Shown: one piece after another, positions 36,483 through 45,360 of the stretch
How the letters are laid out: the number at the start of each line of letters is the position of its first letter
Position numbering within the stretch: position 1 is the stretch's first letter
DNA from: Allokutzneria sp. NRRL B-24872
GTDB taxonomy: Bacteria > Actinomycetota > Actinomycetes > Mycobacteriales > Pseudonocardiaceae
Assembly: GCF_002155965.1 (NCBI RefSeq)
Contig: NZ_MUMH01000103.1
Span: 1 to 64,000, forward strand
Length of the DNA: 64,000 nucleotides
Reading direction: 5' to 3'
Program-made: the position numbers and the translations under genes
Notes under the pieces: generated by a model
Told to the model about the DNA's origin: nothing
Database searches by the model: none
What the model saw: only the letters and a program-made list of their open reading frames with translations

Positions 36483-38389
36483 TGCAGGGCCCGAACCGGC
36501 GCACCGGCCGACCGCGGCCCGCTCCGAGGTCGTCGACGCGGGCGGCGGCCCCGAAACCCAAGCCCCCCAGGGCCAAGCTGAGGCGCAACCCCAACGGCAT
36601 GGGCGATCACCGCGTCCGCGTCGTGGTGGGGCGCGCCTTCCTGGTGATCGCGCTCGTCGCGGCCGGGCTGCGCCTGGTGCAGGTGCAGGGCTTCGAGGCC
36701 GAGGCGCTGTCGCAGCGCTCGCTCAAGCAGCGCGTCACCGTGCAGAACATCCCCGGTCAGCGCGGCTCGATCGTGGACCGGGACGGCAACCTGCTGGCCT
36801 TCAGCGTGGAGGCGAAGGCGCTCTACGCGCTGCCGCAGCTGATCGTGGAGGAGCAGCGCAAGGCGGGCAAGGACCCCGACGAGCGCAAGCGCAACATCGC
36901 CGCCTACATGAAGCAGGTCCTCGGCGACCAGGTCGACGAGCAGGAGCTGCTGCGCAAGCTGTTCTCCGACAGCAAGTGGCTGTACCTGGTGGACCGCGTC
37001 GAACCCGCGAAGGCGCGGATGATCCGCGAGAAGTTCCGCGAGATCGGCGCCGAGTACCGCCAGATCCGCCAGTACCCCTCCGGCAAGGTCGGCGCGGACA
37101 TCGTCGGTTTCGCCAACTGGCGGATGGAGGAGCGCAAGGCGGCGGGCCTGGAGGGGCTGGAGACCTACAAGAACAACCTGCTCTCCGGCAAGGACGGCAG
37201 GCGCGTCGTGGACACCGCCGCGGGGAGCGCCAACGTCACCATCCCCGGCTCCGAGCGCGAGGTCGAACCCGCGACGCCGGGCTCCGACATCCAGCTGACC
37301 ATCGACACCGACCTCCAGTTCACCGTGCAGAACATGCTCACCAGCTACGTGCAGCGGGTGGAGGCCAAGGGCGGCAGCGCCGTCGTGCTCGACGCGAAGA
37401 CCGGCGAGGTCATGGCGCTGGCCGACGACAAACCGTTCGACCCCAACAACTTCGCCGACTCCAAGCCCGAGCAGCGCAACAACCGCGCGGTGACATCGCC
37501 CTTCGAACCGGGATCGGTCAACAAGGTCGTCACCGCCGCCACCGCGATCGAGCTCGGCCTCGCCACGCCGCAGACCGTGCTGTCGGTGCCCGGCAGCATC
37601 AAGGTCGCCGACCGCGAGATCGGCGACGCGTGGAACCACGGCACCATCCCGATGACCTTCACCGGGGTGATCGGCAAGTCCTCCAACGTCGGCACGCTGA
37701 TGATGGCGCAGCAGATCGGCCAGGACCGCTTCGCCGAGATGCTCTCCAAGTTCGGCCTCGGCGAGCGCACCCGGCTCGGCCTGGCCGGTGAGACCTCCGG
37801 CCGCGTCCCGCCGCGCTCGCAGTGGTCCGGCTCCACCTTCGGCAACCTGCCCATCGGCCAGGGCCTGTCCATGACCGTCGTGCAGATGGCCGGCATGTAC
37901 CAGGCGCTCGCCAACGACGGCCTGCGCATCCCGCCGCGCATCATCAAGGCGGAGATCGGCCCCGACAAGGTCCGCAAGGAAGAGCCCCGCCCCGAAGGCG
38001 TCCGCGTCGTCAGCCCCGAGACCGCGCGCACCGTCCGCGACATGATGCGCGCCGTCGTCCAGGACGCCCCCGGCCAACGCGGCACCGGCCCCGCCGCCGC
38101 GCTCTCCGGCTACCAGATCACCGGCAAGACCGGCACCGCGCAGCAGGTCGACCCGAACTGCGGCTGCTACAGCAACTCCTCGTACTGGATCACCTTCGCC
38201 GGCATCCTGCCCGCCGACAAACCGCGCTACGTCATCGGCATCATGCTCGACGCCCCCAAGGCCGGCACCTCCGAAGCCACCTCCGCCGCGCCCCTGTTCC
38301 ACGACATGGCCGACTACGTGGCCCAGCGCTACCGCGTCCCCCTGTCCCCGGTCGCCCCCACCCTGGAGCTCCTGCCGAAGAACGGCTGA
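36482..38389 (+). CDS. ftsI: Septal peptidoglycan transpeptidase FtsI (PBP3)
   Basis: 635 residues, class B penicillin-binding protein. A basic N-terminus and one membrane anchor (GRAFLVIALVAAGLRLVQVQ) precede the pedestal domain and the transpeptidase domain, with SxxK at Ser345 (EPGSVNK), SxN at Ser400-Asn402 (KSSN) and KTG at Lys549 (GKTGTAQQ). Cross-links septal peptidoglycan. In most actinobacteria murE follows immediately. Here the next gene, only 7 nt away, is convergent and unrelated, so the dcw cluster breaks after ftsI. Confidence 0.95.
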   Translation: MQGPNRRTGRPRPAPRSSTRAAAPKPKPPRAKLRRNPNGMGDHRVRVVVGRAFLVIALVAAGLRLVQVQGFEAEALSQRSLKQRVTVQNIPGQRGSIVDRDGNLLAFSVEAKALYALPQLIVEEQRKAGKDPDERKRNIAAYMKQVLGDQVDEQELLRKLFSDSKWLYLVDRVEPAKARMIREKFREIGAEYRQIRQYPSGKVGADIVGFANWRMEERKAAGLEGLETYKNNLLSGKDGRRVVDTAAGSANVTIPGSEREVEPATPGSDIQLTIDTDLQFTVQNMLTSYVQRVEAKGGSAVVLDAKTGEVMALADDKPFDPNNFADSKPEQRNNRAVTSPFEPGSVNKVVTAATAIELGLATPQTVLSVPGSIKVADREIGDAWNHGTIPMTFTGVIGKSSNVGTLMMAQQIGQDRFAEMLSKFGLGERTRLGLAGETSGRVPPRSQWSGSTFGNLPIGQGLSMTVVQMAGMYQALANDGLRIPPRIIKAEIGPDKVRKEEPRPEGVRVVSPETARTVRDMMRAVVQDAPGQRGTGPAAALSGYQITGKTGTAQQVDPNCGCYSNSSYWITFAGILPADKPRYVIGIMLDAPKAGTSEATSAAPLFHDMADYVAQRYRVPLSPVAPTLELLPKNG

Positions 38390-38396
38390 TCCTGTT

Positions 38397-38711
38397 TCAC
38401 AGCAACGTGATCAGGTGCGTGATCAGCATGACCAGGTAGAGCGGTGCCCACGCCGCCCACAACCACCCCCCGATCGCCCGCTGCTTGTCCAGCGCCTTGT
38501 TGCCCCCGATGTTCGCGATCATCAAGCCGATCACGGTCGCGGCGATGGTTACCAGGAGGAGCAGCCCAGGCCAGGTGCCGTACAGCGAGTCAGGGCGTTC
38601 GAGGCTGCCCAGGTAGTGGGCGAAGTACCAAGCCGAAGCCGCGAGACCGGCCGCGCTCAGCAGCCACATGTGCGTGAAGAGCCGCACCACTTCCCGAGGC
38701 TCACGACTCAC
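38397..38711 (-). CDS. Small three-helix membrane protein of the T7SS-type operon
   Basis: 104 residues from GTG 38711, overlapping the LppA-like stop (GTGA). Three hydrophobic segments: MWLLSAAGLAASAWYFAHYL, GLLLLVTIAATVIGLMIANI and WAAWAPLYLVMLITHLITLL. No family recognised. Last gene of a four-gene overlapping operon led by an EspC-like protein and a large alpha/beta hydrolase. A membrane immunity or accessory role is possible (inference only). Confidence 0.7.
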   Translation of the reverse strand: MSREPREVVRLFTHMWLLSAAGLAASAWYFAHYLGSLERPDSLYGTWPGLLLLVTIAATVIGLMIANIGGNKALDKQRAIGGWLWAAWAPLYLVMLITHLITLL

Positions 38712-39232
38712 GTTGTCGGCTTCCCGGCGTTCGCCGGATGCGCCTTCGCTTCCAGGTGACACCCGGTGTGCAGCATCAGCGTGGTGTTGAGATACGTCCC
38801 GAGCGTGTAGGAGGCGCCGTAGGAATCCATCCCGACGATGTCGTGACGACCAGGACTGTTGACCCTCGCCGCGGGTTGCTCGAAGCCATAAGCCCCGGTG
38901 ACCTCGGTGGTGATCGCGACCACCTTGCTCCACTTGTCATCGGGGATGTTCCCGAAGTGGACCCACAAACCGAGCGTTCGGCGCACGGCGTCTCGAATCT
39001 GTGAGAACCCGGAGCAGCCGGAGCCGCCCCCGGGGGAGTGCTCTTTCCAGGTCAAGGGGCCCACTTCGGCTGAGAGGCGGGTTCGCAGCTTTTCCTGCAT
39101 CTCTTCGTACCGAGCTGTTGCTGCGTCGATGTCGGGTCGCTGGGCGAGGATGTGAAACGGATCTTTCACGCTGCTCCCTCCGCAGCCGGTGAGGATCAGA
39201 AAGCAAAGTGTGAGTGCCCCAAACCTCTTCAT
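38708..39232 (-). CDS. LppA-like lipoprotein
   Basis: 174 residues. Lipobox ILTGC with lipidated Cys17 after a short signal peptide (MKRFGALTLCFLILTG). The mature protein has GGGSGCSGF, WSKVVAITTEVTGAYGFEQ and LHTGCHLEAKAH, resembling the LppA-type lipoproteins of mycobacteria and relatives that accompany T7SS-related hydrolases. The start codon shares bases with the hydrolase stop (TGATG). Surface exposed by prediction; might shield the producer from the hydrolase or help its assembly. Confidence 0.78.
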   Translation of the reverse strand: MKRFGALTLCFLILTGCGGSSVKDPFHILAQRPDIDAATARYEEMQEKLRTRLSAEVGPLTWKEHSPGGGSGCSGFSQIRDAVRRTLGLWVHFGNIPDDKWSKVVAITTEVTGAYGFEQPAARVNSPGRHDIVGMDSYGASYTLGTYLNTTLMLHTGCHLEAKAHPANAGKPTT

Positions 39233-40989
39233 CAGTACGGTCCTCGGTAGGGGCGGTCACCGAAGACGTCGCTGAGCCGGGGGCCCGTGTCCTCCTTGAC
39301 CAAGTGATGTAGTCCCGCGGTCACCAGGCTCATGTTGTACCGGCTCGTGGTGTCGGGAGCGAGATAGCCAACTTTGGGCTCCACTGAACCGTGTCCGAAG
39401 GATTCGTTCAGACGCCGACCATCTGGCAGCGTGAGTTCTCTCGCAGACAGCTGAGTTGTTCCTCCGATGCGACTCGGGTCGCCTCCGAACGTGCCGAGAT
39501 CGGCAACGATGTCCCTGCGTGATTCAATCACCCAGGAATGTCCTGCCGGTACCTTCAACATGTCCGCGTGGAATATGCCCACCCCTGGGGAGCCGAAGAA
39601 AACCGCGTCGTCGACACCCGTTCCCTTCTGCAGTGCGAGCCCTGTGGTCAGAGATCCGTAGGAGTGGCCGATCGCGGTGAGGTGCGGATCGGTCGTACGG
39701 GAGGCATCGATGCCGTTGAGGAAGCTCGTGAGCTTCTCCGCTCCTGTTCTTGCCGCCACATCACTCACGACAGAGCGGTTCGGGTTCAAGAGTTCGTCCG
39801 GGGACGCTTGTGGTGCTTCGTAGCCGATCCATGTCACGGCTGCCACGGAGGTCGGCTTGTTCGCCCTGAGTGACTCGCTCTCGGCGTCTTCGCGCAGCTG
39901 GTACATGTGGTCGTCGTACGCCCGCATATCGCCTTGAACGGTGGTCCCCAGGCCCGGAGTGAAGACGGCGACGTGTTCGGCGGTGTCGACGTTGCCTGCC
40001 GCGATAGCCGCCTTGACGCGTTGTCCTGATGTGTCCATCACGAGGAGTTGGCGATCAGACTGCTTCAGCGTTTCCTCGATCGCGTCCAGTGAAGCGAGTT
40101 TCGCCTTGATGGTGGCCAGTTCGGCGGCGGGACCGGCGAGCTGGCGGGCGATCGACAGTTCACCGATCTCGCTGGTGGACGCACCGAGCCGTTTGGTGAG
40201 GGAGTCGACCAGAGGCTCCAGCTTCGCGGCTTCGGCCAGCAGCCTGGCTCGTTCGCCCGGGATCTGGGCGCGGTTGGCCTGGTCGCGGACGACGGCGGGC
40301 AGGCCGTCGAGGTTGCCGATCCAGTCGGGGTGGTCCTTGAGCATCGCCGCGCGTTCCGCGTCGGACAGCGACGTCCACCAGCCGGAGTTGTCGGCGGGGG
40401 AGCCGCCCTGGGGCGGGCCGACGGTGGAGAGGCCGCCGGTTGCCTGTCCGGCAAGGGAAGCGTCGGTCAGCGAGGTGCCACAGCCGTCGTCGATGCGGTC
40501 GAGGGCGGCGCGTTCCAGGACGGCGGCGAGGTCGGCGTCGATGTCGTTGGCCCGGCGCAGCACCTGCTCGACGCGGTCGACGAGCTCTGCGTGCATGGCG
40601 GCGCGCTCGCGGATCTGGGGTGCCTCGGTGGGGCGCGACTGCGCGATGTCGACGATCTTGCCGTCATCGGCGATGGAGAAGCCGTAGCGGCCGGCGAGGT
40701 GTTCGGCGTCGCCGAGTGCGCGCTGGACGGCCTTGACGGCGTCGGCGGCCTCACCGGTGGCGCGCCGCACGGCGGAGATGCCAGCGACCAAACGACGCAT
40801 TCGTTCAGTGAGTTCGCCGTGGTGCTTGGCGGCGGCCTCAGCGGCGGAGCCGGTCCACCCGGCGGGCGACCTCGTGGCGTGCAGTTCGTCGTCGAAGCCG
40901 ACGAGGGTGTCGCGGCGCGAGCCGAGCGCCTGGAAGACGCCGTCGAGGGTGGGCGGCCGCCACCGCCGCACATCGCTGACGGAGACCAT
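39232..40989 (-). CDS. DUF1023 alpha/beta hydrolase with WXG100-like N-terminal domain
   Basis: 585 residues from ATG 40989. The N-terminal ~190 residues are helical with WTGSAAEAAAKHHGELTERM, typical of T7SS-exported WXG100/LXG-like heads. The C-terminal half is a DUF1023 serine hydrolase with nucleophile Ser443 in AIGHSYGSLTTG and a late His (LHHLVKED or FGHGS). No signal peptide is seen, so export through a type VII system is the expected route. Junctions with both neighbours are TGATG overlaps. The substrate is unknown; esterases and lipases share the fold. Confidence 0.87.
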   Translation of the reverse strand: MVSVSDVRRWRPPTLDGVFQALGSRRDTLVGFDDELHATRSPAGWTGSAAEAAAKHHGELTERMRRLVAGISAVRRATGEAADAVKAVQRALGDAEHLAGRYGFSIADDGKIVDIAQSRPTEAPQIRERAAMHAELVDRVEQVLRRANDIDADLAAVLERAALDRIDDGCGTSLTDASLAGQATGGLSTVGPPQGGSPADNSGWWTSLSDAERAAMLKDHPDWIGNLDGLPAVVRDQANRAQIPGERARLLAEAAKLEPLVDSLTKRLGASTSEIGELSIARQLAGPAAELATIKAKLASLDAIEETLKQSDRQLLVMDTSGQRVKAAIAAGNVDTAEHVAVFTPGLGTTVQGDMRAYDDHMYQLREDAESESLRANKPTSVAAVTWIGYEAPQASPDELLNPNRSVVSDVAARTGAEKLTSFLNGIDASRTTDPHLTAIGHSYGSLTTGLALQKGTGVDDAVFFGSPGVGIFHADMLKVPAGHSWVIESRRDIVADLGTFGGDPSRIGGTTQLSARELTLPDGRRLNESFGHGSVEPKVGYLAPDTTSRYNMSLVTAGLHHLVKEDTGPRLSDVFGDRPYRGPY

Positions 40990-41279
40990 CAGAATGCCTC
41001 TCGCATGTCGTTGCGCGCGTTGGCGTCCTTGGCGTCGTAGAGCGCGGCGCTGTCGTCCAAGCGCTTCGCGTGCGCCTGGACGTCGTTCGCCCACGCGGAA
41101 ACGCTCGACTTCCAGTGCCCGGCGAGCTTGGCGGCAGCCGCAGCGGCCGCGCCGCCTGGCATGGCCGTCGCGATCTGGTCGGCCTCGGCAGCGATGTTCA
41201 CCGCTCCCGCGCCCTCACCGGCGCTCCGAGCCGTCCGAGCTGCCTTGCGGAGCTCGTCGGTGACAACTGTGAATCCCAC
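40989..41279 (-). CDS. EspC-like small helical T7SS protein
   Basis: 96 residues, entirely helical: MGFTVVTDELRKAARTARSA, then HWKSSVSAWANDVQAHAKRL. The layout (DUF2580/EspC-like) is that of small T7SS targets or co-secreted partners, without a strict WXG turn. First gene of the operon, sharing TGATG with the DUF1023 hydrolase, so co-translation and probable pairing with the hydrolase head domain are likely. Confidence 0.8.
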   Translation of the reverse strand: MGFTVVTDELRKAARTARSAGEGAGAVNIAAEADQIATAMPGGAAAAAAAKLAGHWKSSVSAWANDVQAHAKRLDDSAALYDAKDANARNDMREAF

Positions 41280-41347
41280 GTTCGTCTACCTCCCCCGGCG
41301 GCTCACGCTACTGCGTCGTGCGCGGCCGCGCGGGGGAATCAGTACGG

Positions 41348-43390
41348 TCAGGTGACGGTGAATGCCGGAGACGTGCCGCTGATCGGACTCACCGCGCCGA
41401 GGAGGTTCTTGGCGTCACCGCGGTACACGATGCGGTAGCTGCCGGGCTGTGCGGTGCTCGGCACGTCCCACGACACGGTGACCCGCGAAGCCGCTACGCC
41501 CCACCGCGCCCAGCGGAACTTCGTTGACCAGTCACCGTCGTCGGCGACGCGCTTCCACGTGGCCCCTTCCTGGCGCTGCACCTCGATGAACGTGCCGTTG
41601 CGGTGCACGTCGTTGTTCGGGTGCGCGCCCGCGAACTCGACGACGACCTGCTGTCCCTTGACGTAGCTCGGTTTCGGCGCGGTGACCACGTCGCCGAAGT
41701 TGCCGCCGATCGGGGGCGCGTCCAGCACGACGCCGGGCTGCACCGTCCACACCGAACCCGACATGTCCGGCGGCGTCGGGCCCGCCGCGCTCGGCCGCCC
41801 GGCCTTCATGTCGGCGGCGATGCGGGCGAATTCCTGTTGGTAGGCAGGCAAACTCCAGCGACCGAACATCGTGTGACCCGCCTCGTAGTCCTGCTGGTCG
41901 TACTCCTCCGGCGTGGTCAGGTACCCGGCGTAGTCGTTGGCGTAGCCCGCGACGAGGACGTTCTGCAGCGGCGCGCCGACCTGCTCGGCCACGGTCCTGC
42001 GCAGTCGAAGCCCGCTGACGATCGTGGCTTCCTGCGGCAGACCGATCAGGTAGAGCTGGCCGACGCGGACGAGCTGGATCGGCAGGATCTTCGGCGTCAG
42101 GTTCAGCGCGCCGGTGTCGAGCAGGATGTCCTTGGGAGCCTGGCACGCGCGCAGCGCGGGGGAGGCGACGTAGCGCGCCTTGGTGACGAGCTCGATGAGC
42201 GGGTTGTTGCCGACGCCCTCCTTGAAGATGTCCGGCCCCGGACCGTCCTCTGTGGACCCTGCGGCGAAGCTCGCGCCCATCGCGGCCTGGCAGGTGGTGT
42301 GCGTGGCACCGTCCCCGGTGAACTCCGGGCGCACGGCCGTGCCGCTCATGTCCACATGGGACAGACGAGCGTCGACGCCGCCGCTGAGCGAACGCCCCGG
42401 GCTCGCGGCGAGGGCGCGGGCCGCGTCGGCCTGGCGCTTGCCGAGGATCTGGGTGTTGGCGAACTCGTCCTCGGTGGGGCCGCTGCCCGGCTTCAGGTTG
42501 AGGTTGGGCGACATGTCGCCCGCGTTGGTCTGCGCGAAGGCGGTGACCAGACCCGGCTGTCCGGCGAGGTAGTCCGCGCCCGCGACCTCGCGTTCCCAGT
42601 TGTATGCCGCGTAGCCCTTGTTGTCGCCGCTGATGAGCGTGTTGTTGCCGGTCATGCTCGTGTTGTGGGTGGCGAACCAGTTGATCGCGCCGACCGTCCT
42701 GCCGCCCCGGTCCATCCGCAGCAGCGAGGTCATCGGGTCGATGCCGTCCGGGAAAGCGGCCTTGTCCTGCGCGGGGTTCTTGTCGAAGGCGCGGCGCGAG
42801 CGGTTGGCGCTGGCGTTCTTCAGCTCCCCGTTGGCCAGTGACAGCGAGCCGGGCGCGAGGTCGTCGTGCGCTCGGTTGATCGACTCCACGATGCCGTCGA
42901 CGGCCGCGTCGAAGGTCTTGCCGTGGTAGCCGAACGTGGTGATGTTGTAGAGCGAGTAGTGCGACTGCCCGCCCGGCCCCGCGTGCGTGTGCGTCGCGGT
43001 GAGCAGCACGTTGTCCGCCGAGTACAGCGTCCCGTGCTTGGCGGCGAGCTTGCGCAGCACCGCCTGCCGCACGCTGCCGAAGATCATGCCGAGGTCGGCG
43101 GTCACCATCGCGACGCGCTTGCCGCTCGCGGGATCGGCGATGACGAACGCCCGCGAGCGCTGCCGCTGGTGGATCCCGGAGGTGCGCTGGTCGAGCTTGG
43201 CGTAGCCCATCATCCCGCGCTCGGCCGCCTCGCCGGTGACGTCGGCGATCCCGCGTCCTACCAGGTAGGCGCCATCGGCGCTGGTGGCCTGGGCTGGCTC
43301 ACCGAGCTGGACGAGCGTGGCGGCGCCGACCACGGCCGCCAGCGCCACGCCGAGCACCCCCCTGACCCGTTCTCCGGACAACCAGCGCAC
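41348..43390 (-). CDS. Secreted neutral/alkaline ceramidase
   Basis: 680 residues. Signal peptide (GVLGVALAAVVGAATLVQLG, cleavage near AQATS). The catalytic domain has zinc-site ATHTHAGPGG, NWFATHNTSM, the nucleophile Ser294 in NAGDMSPNLN, and GYANDYAGYLTTPEEYDQQD; a C-terminal Ig-like domain ends TSPAFTVT. It hydrolyses ceramide to sphingosine and fatty acid. Sphingolipids are mainly eukaryotic, so the enzyme suggests action on host or fungal membranes. Flanked on both sides by T7SS-accessory operons but exported by Sec. Confidence 0.93.
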   Translation of the reverse strand: MRWLSGERVRGVLGVALAAVVGAATLVQLGEPAQATSADGAYLVGRGIADVTGEAAERGMMGYAKLDQRTSGIHQRQRSRAFVIADPASGKRVAMVTADLGMIFGSVRQAVLRKLAAKHGTLYSADNVLLTATHTHAGPGGQSHYSLYNITTFGYHGKTFDAAVDGIVESINRAHDDLAPGSLSLANGELKNASANRSRRAFDKNPAQDKAAFPDGIDPMTSLLRMDRGGRTVGAINWFATHNTSMTGNNTLISGDNKGYAAYNWEREVAGADYLAGQPGLVTAFAQTNAGDMSPNLNLKPGSGPTEDEFANTQILGKRQADAARALAASPGRSLSGGVDARLSHVDMSGTAVRPEFTGDGATHTTCQAAMGASFAAGSTEDGPGPDIFKEGVGNNPLIELVTKARYVASPALRACQAPKDILLDTGALNLTPKILPIQLVRVGQLYLIGLPQEATIVSGLRLRRTVAEQVGAPLQNVLVAGYANDYAGYLTTPEEYDQQDYEAGHTMFGRWSLPAYQQEFARIAADMKAGRPSAAGPTPPDMSGSVWTVQPGVVLDAPPIGGNFGDVVTAPKPSYVKGQQVVVEFAGAHPNNDVHRNGTFIEVQRQEGATWKRVADDGDWSTKFRWARWGVAASRVTVSWDVPSTAQPGSYRIVYRGDAKNLLGAVSPISGTSPAFTVT

Positions 43391-43484
43391 AACGACCTCC
43401 CGGGTGTCGATGCTCGGTGACCGCCGTCACAGCTCACCGTGACCGACGGTAGCGAGGCCGGAAAGAAATGTGAATGCTTCTCGC

Positions 43485-44243
43485 TTAATTGGCCGCAGCG
43501 GTCAGCTGGTCGATCTGGCGCACCAGCACCCGCGTGTCCGCCGGGCTGACCGTGGTCCAGCCCCGGGACTCCTCCATGAGGTAGCGGCCGTCCTCGGTGT
43601 CGAAGTACGCGACGACGTGGTCGGCGCGCTTGCGCCGCAGGCTCGCCCCGAACTGGCCCCGGTGCCCCGCCGCCTTGGTCATCAGCGCCAGCTGCTCGGC
43701 GTCGTCGGCCGAGATCTCGCCCCGCAACGCCGCTGCGAGCGCTTGGCGATCGCTGCCCGCGGCGTGCGCGGCCTTGGCCAAGACCTCGTTGGGCACTGAC
43801 ACCGAGTGGCCAGGACCCGGCTTCACCGCGGGCAACAGCTCCGTGGCCGCGCGCGCCAGGCCCGTCGCGTAGATCGAGCGGAAGATCATGCGGCCGCCTC
43901 GGAGAACCGCGAGGACACCCTCGTCCTCGCTCTGGGCCGCCGCGGCGACCGCGCGCACTTCCTCGCCCAGCCACAGGCGTGCGTCCACCAGCCGGTCCGG
44001 CGCGGCCAGCACCGTCAGCCACCGCACCAGCTGCTCGTCGAGGTTCGCGCCGTCCACGAGTCCGGCGCCGCGCAGCTCCTGCCACGCGTCCGCCACGACG
44101 GCATCGCGCTCCTCGTGGCGCGCGCCTTGGGGATTGACGAGCAGTGCCAAGGGCATCTGGTCGAAGCCGATGTGCTCCCACGCCACCTGGTAGGCGGTGT
44201 CGGAGATCGTGAGCGTGGTCATCGAAGTCATCGACTCACTCAC
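43485..44243 (-). CDS. EspG-family T7SS chaperone
   Basis: 252 residues. EspG/ESX secretion-associated fold: TISDTAYQVAWEHIGFDQMP, then VDARLWLGEEVRAVAAAAQS, and the C-terminal DGRYLMEESRGWTTVSPADT. EspG proteins bind the tip of PE-PPE dimers in the cytosol and keep them export-competent. GTG 44243 overlaps the stop of the PPE-like gene by 8 nt; ATG 44231 and 44222 are alternatives. Its partner is very probably the PPE-like protein encoded directly upstream. Confidence 0.87.
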   Translation of the reverse strand: MSESMTSMTTLTISDTAYQVAWEHIGFDQMPLALLVNPQGARHEERDAVVADAWQELRGAGLVDGANLDEQLVRWLTVLAAPDRLVDARLWLGEEVRAVAAAAQSEDEGVLAVLRGGRMIFRSIYATGLARAATELLPAVKPGPGHSVSVPNEVLAKAAHAAGSDRQALAAALRGEISADDAEQLALMTKAAGHRGQFGASLRRKRADHVVAYFDTEDGRYLMEESRGWTTVSPADTRVLVRQIDQLTAAAN

Positions 44244-45321
44244 CGATCACGGGCGGGGCGACCATCGGCAGCTCGCCGACGATGTCCTCGGTGATGTCGT
44301 ACTTGCGCTCGTGCTCCTGGTCTTCCTCGCGCTGACCGGTGCCGAGGGCGGGTTGCATGAACCCCTGCCGCGCGCCCGCCGCCGTTGTCGTTGCCGTCGT
44401 CGGCCTGACCGGCGGCGGCGTCGGCCTCGGCGGCTGATTCACCGGCGGCGCGCTCAGATTCGCGCCCGGGCGGGCCAACAGGCCACCCACCGCCGCGCCC
44501 GAGCCGCCTCCGACCGCCGATCCCCCGGGCCCGGCGATCGAGCCCAGCCCACCGCTGTTGGTGAGAGCGGGCGGCGGCGTGAAGCCGGCCTGCTGAACCT
44601 CGCCGAACTTCGGCCCCGGCACATCGAGGTTCTGACCACCCCGCTGATCCGGGATCGGCGGAGTGGGAACGCCTTCACCGCCAACGTTCTCGCCGATGTC
44701 CTGTCCCTCGCCGATGTCACCGCCACGCGGCCTGGTGATCGCCCTGCCGCCGCCACCAACCGGCGTCCCCGGCCGCGGATCACCCGGCGCTCCGCCACCC
44801 CCGAACCGAGGCGGCTCGTCGTAGTCCGGAACCGGCTTGTTCACCGCATCCGCATACGCCTGCATCACCCGCGCCGCTTCCCGGTGCGCCTCGTTCGCCG
44901 CACCCTCGAGAACTTCGCGGTCCTGCGTCAACTGGAACACATCGCGCAGCGCGTTGCTGTTTCCCAGCTCCTCCAACGACGGAACCCTCTTCGGCTCCGG
45001 CATCGAATTCCGCGCGTGCACGAACGCACTCATCCCATCAAGAATGCTCGTGGTCCGGGTGTTGGTCTTTTCACCCGACGAGTTCGTCCACTGCCGGAGA
45101 GTGTCGATCTTCCCAACGGCCTGCTCCGCAGCAGCTCCCTCCCACACCGCCCCCAGCGAGGAGAGCGCTTTGCCAAGGTCAGCTTCCGTGTTGGCGAGCA
45201 CCCAGGCGATGTCGTTGCTCTGCGTCGCGACTGGTTGATGCCCCGCTGGACCGTGCCCCCCGTGAAGCTTCTGGTAAAGCTCCTCGTGAGTAATGGCCAT
45301 CCAGTTCACATTGACATCCAC
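44236..45321 (-). CDS. PPE-like T7SS substrate
   Basis: 361 residues. N-terminal MDVNVNWMAITHEELYQKLH and a helical domain to about residue 170 (WVLANTEADLGKALSSLGAV, WEGAAAEQAV) fit a PPE/WXG-type head. The middle is Gly/Pro-rich low complexity. The C-terminus HERKYDITEDIVGELPMVAP then PVIGE is the conserved tail of actinobacterial PPE-like proteins. Neighbour of EspG, a DUF3558 lipoprotein and a WXG-like small protein. Probably secreted by an ESX system encoded elsewhere; no eccB-E or mycP genes are in the window. Confidence 0.82.
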   Translation of the reverse strand: MDVNVNWMAITHEELYQKLHGGHGPAGHQPVATQSNDIAWVLANTEADLGKALSSLGAVWEGAAAEQAVGKIDTLRQWTNSSGEKTNTRTTSILDGMSAFVHARNSMPEPKRVPSLEELGNSNALRDVFQLTQDREVLEGAANEAHREAARVMQAYADAVNKPVPDYDEPPRFGGGGAPGDPRPGTPVGGGGRAITRPRGGDIGEGQDIGENVGGEGVPTPPIPDQRGGQNLDVPGPKFGEVQQAGFTPPPALTNSGGLGSIAGPGGSAVGGGSGAAVGGLLARPGANLSAPPVNQPPRPTPPPVRPTTATTTAAGARQGFMQPALGTGQREEDQEHERKYDITEDIVGELPMVAPPVIGE

Positions 45322-45360
45322 GTCGTCCCCCCGTGTCGTTGGTTGGTGGTCGTGCCCGCG

